Assembly: GCA_963790065.1 (NCBI GenBank)
Contig: CAWBNK010000005.1
Span: 1-64,000 of the forward strand
From: Palsa-504 sp963790065
GTDB lineage: Bacteria > Actinomycetota > Actinomycetes > Streptosporangiales > Streptosporangiaceae
Length of the DNA stretch: 64,000 nt
Reading direction: 5' to 3'
Shown here: in pieces, positions 15,510 to 23,340 of the stretch
Layout of the letters: every line of letters begins with the position of its first letter
Numbering within the stretch: position 1 is the stretch's first letter
The notes under the pieces: model-generated
The model's input: only the letters and a program-made list of their open reading frames with translations
Databases searched by the model: none
What the model was told of the DNA's origin: nothing
Made by a program: the position numbers and the translations under genes

Positions 15510-16370
15510 ATGCTCACTGCGATCCGGGAGGCGCAGATCCCGCTGCTCGCCGCCCTGCTGCTCGGCGCGTGCGCGGCCAAGGTGTGGCGGGCCCGGCGGG
15601 CGCATTCCGCCGCCGAGGGCATGGGGCTGACCGGCTTGTTCCCGCTGCGCCTGCGTCGTCCGATCACGATGACCGTGTTCGTGGCCGAACTCGGCCTGGG
15701 TCTCGGGCTGATCGTGACCGCGGAATCGGCCGGCCCCCGCCTGGCCACCGCCCCGAGCCTGCCCGCGGCCGTCGTGCGCTCGGCCACCGCCCTGTTCTTC
15801 CTGATCGCGGTGGGTGCGCTGAACGAGACGCGGCAGCGGCGGCCCAGTGTCGGCTGCGGCTGCTTCGGCGAGCTTTCCGGCACGCCTATCGGCTGGCGGA
15901 CCATCACCCGGGCCGGGGTGCTGTGCGTGTCGGCGGTGGCCACGATCGGCCTGCCGCCGCTGCGCATGCCCTCGTCCGCGACCACGGCCGAGCTCTGGCT
16001 GGCCGTGCTGGCCTTCGAGCTGGCGCTGCTGGCGTTCCTGTCGCCCGAGCTCGGCGAGATCCTGGTCAGGCTGGGCTACTCCGAACCCTGCGAGCTGCGC
16101 AGGCTTCCGGTCGGGCGCACGCTGACCGCCCTGCACGCGAGTGCGGCGTGGCGCCGCTACGCGAACCAGGTCACCGCCGCGGCCCCCGCCGACGTGTGGC
16201 GCGAAGGCTGCTGGCGGTTCGTGGTGTACCCCGGACTGGCGCGGGGCCGGCCGGTCAACATCGTCTTCGCGGTCTACCTTCAGTCCCGCAGACCTCCGGT
16301 CAGGGCCGCGGTCCTGGACGCGGACACCGATGAGGTCCTGGGCCGGCAGGAACTCGTGACCGCCAGCTAG
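15510..16370 (+). CDS. MauE/DoxX-like redox membrane protein
   Basis: 286 aa. The first 180 residues hold four to five hydrophobic segments and, between the third and fourth, the motif VGCGCFGE, the paired-cysteine signature of MauE-type proteins, which in methylamine dehydrogenase maturation are linked to disulfide formation. A hydrophilic domain of about 100 residues follows (from LSPELGEILVRLGY to the end) with no known match. It starts three bases after the cysteine-rich gene and is clearly co-transcribed with it, so I infer that it helps form or reduce disulfides in that partner. Confidence 0.8.
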   Translation: MLTAIREAQIPLLAALLLGACAAKVWRARRAHSAAEGMGLTGLFPLRLRRPITMTVFVAELGLGLGLIVTAESAGPRLATAPSLPAAVVRSATALFFLIAVGALNETRQRRPSVGCGCFGELSGTPIGWRTITRAGVLCVSAVATIGLPPLRMPSSATTAELWLAVLAFELALLAFLSPELGEILVRLGYSEPCELRRLPVGRTLTALHASAAWRRYANQVTAAAPADVWREGCWRFVVYPGLARGRPVNIVFAVYLQSRRPPVRAAVLDADTDEVLGRQELVTAS

Positions 16371-16376
16371 CCGATT

Positions 16377-16392
16377 CTAGCGCTGCCGCTAG
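16377..16392. terminator. Short hairpin between convergent genes
   Basis: CTAGCG (16377-16382), loop CTGC, CGCTAG (16387-16392), a perfect 6-bp stem between the MauE-like gene and the convergent ATPase. More CTAG tetramers follow. It may terminate transcription in both directions. Confidence 0.4.
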
Positions 16393-16422
16393 ACAGCCTT
16401 AGAGTCCGCTAGGCCCGGCGCG

Positions 16423-17628
16423 CTAAGCGGGCTGCGAGCGCAGGAACTTGCCGAAGTGCGGCACCGTGAACGCGATCAGCCCGCGCTCGGAGCTGTAGAT
16501 CAGCCCCTTCTTGATCAGCCCGTCACGGGCAGGCGACAGGCTCGACGGCTTGCGCCCGAGCTCGTCGGCCACCACCGACGTCGGCACCGGATCATCGCCG
16601 GTCGCGGCCATCGCGCGCATGTACTCACGCTCGGACGGCGTGGCCCGCTCGTACCTGCTGCCGAAGAACCCGACGGCCAGCTCCCCCTCGGCTTCGGGCG
16701 CTGCCATCCGGACGTCGCCGGCGGTGACCGGGCTGGCCGCGGCCACGTCCCAGGTGACCTTGCCGTAGGCCTGGACAAAATAGGGGTAGCCATCGGCCGC
16801 GGCGTACAGCGCGTCCAGTGCCTCCGCGGTGAAGGTCACCTCCTCACGCTGCGCCGGGGCGAGCAGTGCGAGGTCGGCGGCCTCCCGGTCCAGCCGGTCG
16901 ATCCTGGCGTACCGGAACAGCCGCTCCGAGTAGCTCTTGCTGGCCGACAGCACCGAGGGCAGGTGCGGCAGGCCGGCCCCGACCACGATGAGCGGACCGC
17001 CGGTCTGCGACAGCTCGTGGCAGGCGGCGCACAGCGCGGACACGTCGGCCGCGGGCACGTCCTGCATCTCGTCGACGAACAGGGCGATCCCCACGCCGAG
17101 ATCGGCGGCCACCGAGGCGGCTTCGGCGAACAGTTCGGTGAGGTCGACCTCCAGGTCGCCGGAGTCGGCCCGGCCCCGCTGGGCAGGCGCGTCGATGCCC
17201 AGCGCGGTGGTGACCGACGCGCCCTTGAGGGCCTTCGGGTCACGCAGTGCGAACGCCTTGAGGACACCGAGGAAGTACTCCACCCGGTCGGGGGCCCGGT
17301 GCCGGGGCGCCAGTTCCCGCACCGCCATGTGCAGCGCGGCGGCCACCGGCCGCCGGATCGACTGGTCCGGCCGGGCCTCGATCTTCCCGGTCCCCCACAG
17401 CCGCTGCAGGGCCATGGACCGGAACGTGTTCAGCAGCACCGTCTTGCCCACGCCGCGCAGGCCGGTGAGCACCATGCTGCGTTCCGGCCGCCCGCGGGCG
17501 ATCCGCTCGAGGACCACCTCGAACTGGCGGATCTCCCGGTCCCGCCCGGCCAGCTCGGGCGGCCGCTGCCCCGCGCCGGGAGCATAGGGATTGCGCACCG
17601 GATCCATGGCATCGGACTCTATGGCCAC
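16423..17628 (-). CDS. AAA ATPase, Orc1/Cdc6-like with winged helix
   Basis: 401 aa. The N terminus carries ELAGRDREIRQFEVVLERIA, the GRxxE box of AAA_16-type ATPases, then Walker A (TGLRGVGKTVLLN, about residue 55) and Walker B (IALFVDEMQDVP, near 180). The C-terminal 90 residues form a winged-helix region (TSVVADELGRKPSSLSPARD and a hydrophobic wing). This architecture resembles Orc1/Cdc6 and STAND-type regulators; actinobacterial homologues are widespread and of unknown role. An alternative start at ATG 17607 would remove seven residues. It is monocistronic and convergent with the MauE-like gene. Confidence 0.85.
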   Translation of the reverse strand: MAIESDAMDPVRNPYAPGAGQRPPELAGRDREIRQFEVVLERIARGRPERSMVLTGLRGVGKTVLLNTFRSMALQRLWGTGKIEARPDQSIRRPVAAALHMAVRELAPRHRAPDRVEYFLGVLKAFALRDPKALKGASVTTALGIDAPAQRGRADSGDLEVDLTELFAEAASVAADLGVGIALFVDEMQDVPAADVSALCAACHELSQTGGPLIVVGAGLPHLPSVLSASKSYSERLFRYARIDRLDREAADLALLAPAQREEVTFTAEALDALYAAADGYPYFVQAYGKVTWDVAAASPVTAGDVRMAAPEAEGELAVGFFGSRYERATPSEREYMRAMAATGDDPVPTSVVADELGRKPSSLSPARDGLIKKGLIYSSERGLIAFTVPHFGKFLRSQPA

Positions 17629-17680
17629 ATCTAGCCCGCACCCTAGATTTGGCTAGAAAGCGCAATCGGCGTGTCGCGCG

Positions 17681-18706
17681 CTAGTGCTTTTCCTGCTGGT
17701 TCAGCCGGGCCAGGTAGGCGTTGTAGGCGGCCAGGTGCTCGTCGTCGTCCACGTTCTCGTTGCTGCTGGACGCGGCGGCCTGCCGCGGCGCTCCGGGGCT
17801 GGCGCTGGTCTCCCGGTGCTCGGTGACCACGGCCGCGAAGTTGGCCCGGCGGGCGGCTTCCAGCCAGCCCAGGCCGCCGTCGCTGCGCGTCTCCCGGCTC
17901 CAGGCGAAGAACACCGTCATCATGATGCTGAACATGAGCCCGGCCCCGCCGACCCACATCACCGCGCCGCCGATGTGCACGTCGCTGATCGGGCTGGGCG
18001 CCCAGCCGGGCCGCCCCACGGCCAGGTTGGGGAACGGGTTGCCGCTCTCGGAGCCCAGGACCAGGCCGGTGAAGGCGTCCACCGGCATGGCGATGAAGAG
18101 CAGGAAGATCCGGGACGGGTAGGAGACCTTCCACCGGATCGGCTCCCGCCCCACCAGGGGCAGGAAATAGAGGTAACCGGCCAGCAGGTAGAGCACGTGC
18201 TCGCCGTTGTGCACCCCCTCGTTGGCCAGTACCAGGTTCATGAAGCTGGTCAGGTGCGTGCCCACGATCACGCCGATGTACAGCGCTACGCCCAGCGGCG
18301 GCCAGGTAATCCAGGTCACCACGTGCGAGCGGAGCAGCTTCTTGGTCCAGGTATGCAGGGGGTTCCGGCTCGCGTGCAGCAGCAGCGTGACGGGCTGGCC
18401 GACCACCAGCAACGGCGGCGCCACCATGAGCAGCAGCAGGTGCTGCACCATGTGATCCCAGAACAGGATGTCGTCGTAGCTGCCGATGCCGCTCTGCGTC
18501 GCGATCACGACCACGGCCAAGCCGCCCAGGAACAATGCGGTGCGCCACAGCGGCCACGGGCGGGCCGGGTGACGCCGCCGCACCCGCAGCACGCCCCACA
18601 GGTACAGCCCGGCCGCCACCACGGCCAGCACCGTGACGACCGGCGCGAATTGCCACTGGGTGACAATCTCGAGCCCGCTCACGGGGGGCAGTGCCTGGCT
18701 TCCCAT
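17681..18706 (-). CDS. ctaG: Cytochrome c oxidase assembly protein, CtaG-type
   Basis: 341 aa with about eight to nine membrane helices. The features of the caa3-type CtaG family are present: LFWDHMVQHLLLLMVAPPLL with conserved His near residue 85, a later GVHNGEHVLYLLAGYLYFLP with His, and AMPVDAFTGLVLGS. These proteins help deliver copper to oxidase subunits in the cytoplasmic membrane. The C-terminal 70 residues are hydrophilic and rich in Ala, Ser and Glu. No oxidase genes lie nearby, as is common in Actinobacteria. Confidence 0.9.
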   Translation of the reverse strand: MGSQALPPVSGLEIVTQWQFAPVVTVLAVVAAGLYLWGVLRVRRRHPARPWPLWRTALFLGGLAVVVIATQSGIGSYDDILFWDHMVQHLLLLMVAPPLLVVGQPVTLLLHASRNPLHTWTKKLLRSHVVTWITWPPLGVALYIGVIVGTHLTSFMNLVLANEGVHNGEHVLYLLAGYLYFLPLVGREPIRWKVSYPSRIFLLFIAMPVDAFTGLVLGSESGNPFPNLAVGRPGWAPSPISDVHIGGAVMWVGGAGLMFSIMMTVFFAWSRETRSDGGLGWLEAARRANFAAVVTEHRETSASPGAPRQAAASSSNENVDDDEHLAAYNAYLARLNQQEKH

Positions 18707-18835
18707 GCCGCCGAGACTACTAGGCGCGGCCGGACTGGCTGACAGGCCGGCCGGGCCCTGCTGCGGTCTCTTCCTGTTACATGATTACGGAGTTACGCTA
18801 GCGGCCACGGAACGCCAAGCCTCGGGGAGATCGCC

Positions 18836-19288
18836 ATGAGCGCGGTGACGGATGTCGGCTTCGTGCAGGTGCGGCTCAGCAAGGTGGTCGGGGTCAGGAA
18901 CGGGGATCATCTTTCCGAGTTCATGGTCCTGGATGAGCTGGGCGGGGACCGGCGCCTGGTCATTCAGATCGGGCAGGTGGAGGCATTCGCCCTGGCCGCG
19001 AGCCTGGACGAGATGAACTGGGGTCGGCCGATGACCCACCAGTTCATGGCCGAGCTGGTGCGCAGCCTGGGCGGCCGCATCCGCGAGGTCCGGCTCGACG
19101 GGCTGGTCGAGGGGGCCTACGCCGCCACCGTAGAGGTAGCTGGGCCGAACGGAACGGGGCTGGTCGATGCCCGTTCCAGTGACGCGCTGAACCTCGCGGC
19201 CCTGACGGCCGCGCCGATCTTCGCCGCCCTGGAGGTGCTCGAGGACAGCAACCGGAACGCCGAAGGCGACTCGCCGAGGCGGTCCTGA
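18836..19288 (+). CDS. Bifunctional nuclease family protein (BFN/DUF151)
   Basis: 150 aa. A compact acidic domain covering about residues 8-135 with the family strands FMVLDELGGDRRLVIQIGQV, EAFALAASLDEMNWGRPMTH, then ARSSDALNLAALTAAPIFAA. Plant and Thermotoga homologues show nuclease activity, but the cellular role in Actinobacteria is undefined. An ATG with GGGGAG upstream is the start. It is followed about 80 bp later by a kinase gene on the same strand. Confidence 0.9.
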   Translation: MSAVTDVGFVQVRLSKVVGVRNGDHLSEFMVLDELGGDRRLVIQIGQVEAFALAASLDEMNWGRPMTHQFMAELVRSLGGRIREVRLDGLVEGAYAATVEVAGPNGTGLVDARSSDALNLAALTAAPIFAALEVLEDSNRNAEGDSPRRS

Positions 19289-19367
19289 TGCGGCGGGCCC
19301 TGGCCGCCCGGCCCATGACGATCAAGAAGGCCGAACGGTAGCCAGCCTCCCGTCCGGGGGAGGTAGC

Positions 19368-20270
19368 GTGGCGGCAGTGAATACCGCGCGCCTGGTCGAG
19401 GAGATCACGGCACGTCTGTCGCTCCGGTTCGGCCCCGGAATCGCGGCGTGGTGCGCCGCGGTCCCCGCCCTGGCGCAGGAGATGGCAGCTCGCTGGGACC
19501 TCAAGCTGGACGAGGCCTATCCCGACGGGGCCAGTTCGGTGGCGCTGCGCTGCAGTCGAGCCGACGGCATCCCCGCCGTGCTCAAGCTCAGCCCGGATCC
19601 GCCGTTCCTGGCCGACCAGGCGGACATGCTTCGCCGGTTCGCGCCGGGCGGCAGGGTTCCTGCCGTGCTGGCCGTCGACGCCGCCGCGGGTGCCGTCCTG
19701 CTCGAATCGATCGAGCCGGGGACGGGGGCCGATGAGCTGGCGCATCCGCCCCCGCCGCAGGAATGGGGACAGCTGGTCCGGGCCCTGCACTGCGCGGCCG
19801 CGCCGCCGCATTTCCCGCGCGACCTGCGCGGCCGATGCGACGAGTTCTTCGCCCGGATCGGCCGCAGGCTGGCCGAGCCGCACATCGGCCAGCGGGTCCG
19901 CCCGGCCGACCTGGACCGGGGCGCCGGCCGGTACGGCCTGCTGCTGGCCACCGCGCCATCGCGGGTGCTGCTGCACGGCGATCTGCACCTGGGCAACGTC
20001 CTGGATGGCGGACCGGCGCGCGGGCTGGTCGCCATCGATCCCCGGGCGTGTGTCGGGGATCCGTGTTTTGACGCCGTGGACTACGCTCTGGACGGCGCCG
20101 GCCGGGACGGTGTCGATAATCGGTGCGCCGCCGTGGCCCCGGCCGCCGGGCTTGACGCCGACCGGCTCTATGCCTGGTGCCGCGCGATCGCAATCATCAT
20201 CGCGATCAACCGGATCGGCCGTCCCGGCCAGGAGCAAGCCGTCGCCGAGCTGCTCACCCTGGCTCAGTGA
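19368..20270 (+). CDS. APH(6)/hydroxyurea-type phosphotransferase
   Basis: 300 aa from GTG 19368. It resembles the streptomycin 6-kinase/hydroxyurea-resistance kinase group: an N-terminal segment RWDLKLDEAYPDGASSVAL, a nucleotide-binding region with AVLKLS, the catalytic loop VLLHGDLHLGNVL (His-Gly-Asp-x-His-x-x-Asn) and a Mg-binding Asp in GLVAIDPRACVGDPCFD. All catalytic residues are present. Whether it inactivates an antibiotic or phosphorylates an endogenous alcohol is open. It ends seven bases before the convergent proS stop codon. Confidence 0.87.
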   Translation: MAAVNTARLVEEITARLSLRFGPGIAAWCAAVPALAQEMAARWDLKLDEAYPDGASSVALRCSRADGIPAVLKLSPDPPFLADQADMLRRFAPGGRVPAVLAVDAAAGAVLLESIEPGTGADELAHPPPPQEWGQLVRALHCAAAPPHFPRDLRGRCDEFFARIGRRLAEPHIGQRVRPADLDRGAGRYGLLLATAPSRVLLHGDLHLGNVLDGGPARGLVAIDPRACVGDPCFDAVDYALDGAGRDGVDNRCAAVAPAAGLDADRLYAWCRAIAIIIAINRIGRPGQEQAVAELLTLAQ

Positions 20271-20277
20271 GCACGGG

Positions 20278-21732
20278 TTAGTAAGCACGGCCGAAGATCA
20301 CCCGCTTGCCGTAGGCGGACGGCTTGCCGCAGCGGATGCAGGTGCCCTGCTCGGGTTCGCCCGCCAGCGGGATGCAGCGGGGAGTGGCCGTGGTTTCCGC
20401 CTTGATCTCGTCTTCACAGGCCTGCTCGCCGCAGGCCAGCGCCAGCGCCCAGCCGACCGCCACGGCGGCGGTGAACTCGGGCCAGGAGTTGACCACGGCG
20501 GTGTGGTCGTCGCGGAAGTCGGCGGCCCGCCGGGCCAGCATGGCCTGGAACGCGGTCAGCTCGGCCGCCAGCAGGTCCGGCGCCGCATCGAGCGGGATGG
20601 CCTGCTTGGCGGCGTCCGGTTGCGGGTAACTCAGGCGGCGGCACATCAACGCGGTACCGGCCGCCAGGTCCCGCGGGCCCAGCTCGAGCCGGATCGGCAC
20701 GCCGCGCATCTCCCAGTCATTGAACTTGAAGCCGGGCGAGACCTGGGGCCGGTCGTCCACGTGGGTCCTGATTCCCGCGCGCCGCAAGGTGGCGGCCAGT
20801 TCTGCCGCGGCCGACAGCGTTGCCTCGGCCTGTTCGCCGCGCCCGATCGGGACGATCACCACCTGGTAAGGAGCCAGGGCCGGCGGCAGCACCAGGCCCT
20901 TGTCGTCACCGTGGGTCATGATCAGGCTGCCGATCATCCGGGTGCTCATGCCCCAGGAGGTGGTGTGGCACAGCTCGGCCGTGCCGCTCTCGCCGGTATA
21001 GGTGATCCCGAAGGCCGCCGCGAAGTTCGTCCCCATGAAGTGCGAGGTGCCCGACTGCAGGGCCCGCCCGTCCCGCATCATGGCCTCGATCGTGAACGTG
21101 CGCTCGGCCCCGGCGAACCGCTCTCCCGGCGTCTTCTCGCCCGGCACGCTGGCCAGCGCCGCGACATCGGTCGCCACGTCCTGGTAAAAGCCCAGCGCCA
21201 GCATCGTCTCGGCGATCGCATCGGCCGCGGTGGCGTGCGCGGTGTGGCCTTCCTGCCAGAGGAACTCGCTGGTACGCAGGAACATCCGCGGCCGCAGCTC
21301 CCACCGCAGCACGTTGGCCCACTGGTTCAGCAGCAGCGGCAGGTCCCGGTGCGAGCTGATCCACTTGGCCATCATCTCCCCGATGATCGTTTCCGACGTC
21401 GGCCGGACGACCAGCGGCTCCTCCAGTTCCTTGCCGCCCGCGTGGGTCACCGTGAACAGCTCGGGGGCGAACCCCTCGACGTGCTCCGCCTCGCGCTGCA
21501 TATAGCTCTGCGGGATGAGCAACGGGAAGTAGGCATTCTGGTGCCCGGTGGCCTTGATCCGCGCATCCAGGTCCGCCTGCAGCAACTCCCAGATCCGGTA
21601 CCCGTACGGCCTGATCACCATGCTGCCGCGGACCGGTCCCCGGTCCACCAGCTCGGCGCGGAAGACCACGTCGTTGTACCAGGCCGAGAAGTCCTCGCTC
21701 TGCGGGGTAACGCTGCGCTCGTCACGTGCCAT
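20278..21732 (-). CDS. proS: Prolyl-tRNA synthetase (archaeal/eukaryotic type)
   Basis: 484 aa, the short ProS type without the editing insertion of most bacterial enzymes. It charges tRNA-Pro. Class II motifs are clear: VVRPTSETIIGEMMAKWI and LRPRMFLRTSEFLWQEGHTA (motif 2), then SWGMSTRMIGSLIMTHGDDK (motif 3). The C terminus carries four cysteines (CGEQACEDE near residue 430, CIRCGKPSAYG near 468) as expected of the zinc domain, and ends in Tyr as in this subtype. It diverges from the AraC-type gene. Confidence 0.96.
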   Translation of the reverse strand: MARDERSVTPQSEDFSAWYNDVVFRAELVDRGPVRGSMVIRPYGYRIWELLQADLDARIKATGHQNAYFPLLIPQSYMQREAEHVEGFAPELFTVTHAGGKELEEPLVVRPTSETIIGEMMAKWISSHRDLPLLLNQWANVLRWELRPRMFLRTSEFLWQEGHTAHATAADAIAETMLALGFYQDVATDVAALASVPGEKTPGERFAGAERTFTIEAMMRDGRALQSGTSHFMGTNFAAAFGITYTGESGTAELCHTTSWGMSTRMIGSLIMTHGDDKGLVLPPALAPYQVVIVPIGRGEQAEATLSAAAELAATLRRAGIRTHVDDRPQVSPGFKFNDWEMRGVPIRLELGPRDLAAGTALMCRRLSYPQPDAAKQAIPLDAAPDLLAAELTAFQAMLARRAADFRDDHTAVVNSWPEFTAAVAVGWALALACGEQACEDEIKAETTATPRCIPLAGEPEQGTCIRCGKPSAYGKRVIFGRAY

Positions 21733-21861
21733 GACCGTCAGGTTACCGAGTCGGCCGGAGTGCGTCTCCTGGGTTTTCCGGTCCAGGTCAGGTCCCGTTT
21801 CCCGGGATCAGGCGGGATCGCCGCGTTGCCGCTTCCCGCCAGGTCAAGGCAGGATAGCGGT

Positions 21862-21906
21862 ATGCGGACCGAGCCAGCGTGGGATCGCTTCCCGCTGAAC
21901 GCATGA
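21862..21906 (+). CDS. Possible 14-aa leader peptide before the AraC-type gene
   Basis: ATG 21862 with AGGA about eight bases upstream opens a 14-codon frame (MRTEPAWDRFPLNA) whose TGA overlaps the ATG of the AraC-type gene as ATGA. It is out of frame with that gene. It may be a coupling leader or chance. Confidence 0.3.
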   Translation: MRTEPAWDRFPLNA

Positions 21907-22361
21907 GCGCAGATCTCGACGAGCTGCGCCGGCTGCGCCGGGCGCGCGACCGGATGGACCGCGAGTACGCGCAGCCGCTCGACGTCCCGGCGCTGGCCCG
22001 GACGGCGCTGATGTCGCCCGCGCACTTCAGCCGGCGCTTCCGTGAGGCGTATTCGGAGACGCCGTACTCCTACCTCATGACCCGGCGCATCGAGCGGGCG
22101 AAGGCGCTGCTGCGCCGCGGCGACCTGAGCGTGACCGATGTCTGCTTCGCGGTCGGCTGCACGAGCCTCGGCTCCTTCTCCGCCCGGTTCACCGAGATCG
22201 TGGGCGAGACGCCGTCCCTGTACCGCGCCCGCAGCCACGACGAGCTGCGCGCCATGCCCGCCTGCCAGGCCATGGTGCTGACCCGGCCGCGCCGGGGCCG
22301 GGGCCAGGGACACGCGGGAGACAACGGCTCCGGAGGGGCATCCGCCGCCGCACCCGCCTAG
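21903..22361 (+). CDS. AraC-family transcriptional regulator
   Basis: 152 aa from ATG 21903. The two helix-turn-helices lie at the N terminus (about residues 8-105): YAQPLDVPALARTALMSPAH with FSRRFREAYSETPYSYLM, then DVCFAVGCTSLGSFSARFTE. The rest is a Gly/Arg/Ala-rich tail with no ligand domain. It starts a two-gene operon with a VOC protein ten bases downstream, a combination often seen in Actinobacteria, so the VOC gene is probably a target or effector. Confidence 0.9.
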   Translation: MSADLDELRRLRRARDRMDREYAQPLDVPALARTALMSPAHFSRRFREAYSETPYSYLMTRRIERAKALLRRGDLSVTDVCFAVGCTSLGSFSARFTEIVGETPSLYRARSHDELRAMPACQAMVLTRPRRGRGQGHAGDNGSGGASAAAPA

Positions 22362-22370
22362 CATCGTGCC

Positions 22371-22775
22371 ATGACCGTTTCCCTGTGCGGTGTGCACGTC
22401 ACCGTCGATGACCCCGATGCCGCCCTCAGCTTCTACCGCGACACCCTCGGCCTGACGGTGCGCAACGAGGTGGCCCAGGAGGGTTTCCGCTGGATCACTC
22501 TCGTCACCGACAGCCAGCCCGAGATCCAGATCGTGTTGTCGCAGCCGCAAGCGGGCCGTTCCCAGGAGGACGCGAACGCCCTCTCGGCCCTGCTGGCCAA
22601 GGGCGCGCTGTCCATGATCCAGTTCCGCTGCGACGACCTCGACGCGACCTTCGGCAAGATCGCCGCCGCGCCCGGCGTCGAGGTGCTGCAGGAGCCCGCC
22701 AGCCAGTTCTGGGGCGTCCGTGACTTTGCCGTGCGTGACCCCGCCGGCAACATGATCCGCTTCGAGCAAAGCTAG
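22371..22775 (+). CDS. VOC (glyoxalase/dioxygenase superfamily) protein
   Basis: 134 aa, two beta-alpha-beta-beta-beta modules. The first begins CGVHVTVDDPDAALSFYRDT and the second has MIQFRCDDLDATFGKIAAAP and ends DFAVRDPAGNMIRFEQS. Candidate metal ligands are His in GVHVTVDD and Glu in the final RFEQS. Many such proteins confer resistance to electrophiles or antibiotics such as fosfomycin or bleomycin, but the substrate here is unknown. It follows the AraC regulator directly. Confidence 0.88.
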   Translation: MTVSLCGVHVTVDDPDAALSFYRDTLGLTVRNEVAQEGFRWITLVTDSQPEIQIVLSQPQAGRSQEDANALSALLAKGALSMIQFRCDDLDATFGKIAAAPGVEVLQEPASQFWGVRDFAVRDPAGNMIRFEQS

Positions 22776-22825
22776 AACCGGATCGCCGCGGCCTCCGCCG
22801 GCCTGACGGCCGCTGGTACCTGGTC

Positions 22826-23158
22826 TCAGTCGGCTGCGGGTTCGGGTGTGATCTCGGACCCGGTGGCGGCGAGCAGGTCGAGGAACGGGCCGACCCGGAG
22901 TCCTTCCTGGGCGGAGTGCCGGAACAGGCGGTCCCGGTTCACGGTGTAGACGACGCGCCGCCCGGTGCGAGTGCGGGTGAGGTATCCCGCGGCCTCCAGA
23001 TCGGCCACGATGGCCTGCACGGAGCGTTCGGTCAGGCCGACGACCGGGCTGATGTCCCGGATCCGGGCCTGGGGGTTGCGGGCGATCTCCACCAGGACGT
23101 GCCCGTGGCCGGTCAGCAGCGTCCAGGCGCCGTTGCTGCCTTGGTCGGAATCGCTCAT
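22826..23158 (-). CDS. MarR-like winged-helix regulator
   Basis: 110 aa from ATG 23158, with AGGAG upstream; the longer frame to 23206 runs into the inverted-repeat region. The winged helix spans about residues 15-85: HVLVEIARNPQARIRDISPV, then GLTERSVQAIVADLEAAGYL and the wing RTRTGRRVVYTVNRD. The first segment resembles regulators whose genes face STAS or methyltransferase genes. It diverges from the STAS-ChaB gene across two dyads, so it probably regulates itself and that gene. Confidence 0.85.
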   Translation of the reverse strand: MSDSDQGSNGAWTLLTGHGHVLVEIARNPQARIRDISPVVGLTERSVQAIVADLEAAGYLTRTRTGRRVVYTVNRDRLFRHSAQEGLRVGPFLDLLAATGSEITPEPAAD

Positions 23159-23173
23159 GCTCCTGAAGTGTAC

Positions 23174-23223
23174 ATCTCGCGAGTACATTGACGCGAGATA
23201 GAACACGCGAAATTTTTCTCGCG
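23174..23223. promoter_or_regulatory. Pair of inverted repeats between regulator and STAS-ChaB gene
   Basis: ATCTCGCG (23174-23181) and CGCGAGAT (23192-23199) are a perfect 8-bp dyad with a 10-bp spacer. A second dyad CGCGA/TCGCG follows at 23206-23223. Both share the CGCGA half-site. They lie directly upstream of the winged-helix gene and are good operator candidates for it. Confidence 0.55.
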
Positions 23224-23340
23224 CTTTATCTTGACACTTGATCGCAGTAGGACCGATCCTGGTGGTGCCTGATCGGGTCGCCCTGCGCAGGAGAGGGGGC
23301 AGGATGACCAGCGCCGCTCGCAGCCACAGGAGGTGGGCAG

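Noticed and set aside
19690..21906. 738-codon plus-strand open frame spanning proS
   Set aside because: Antisense to proS and out of frame with the real APH-like gene; the composition is shadow-like.
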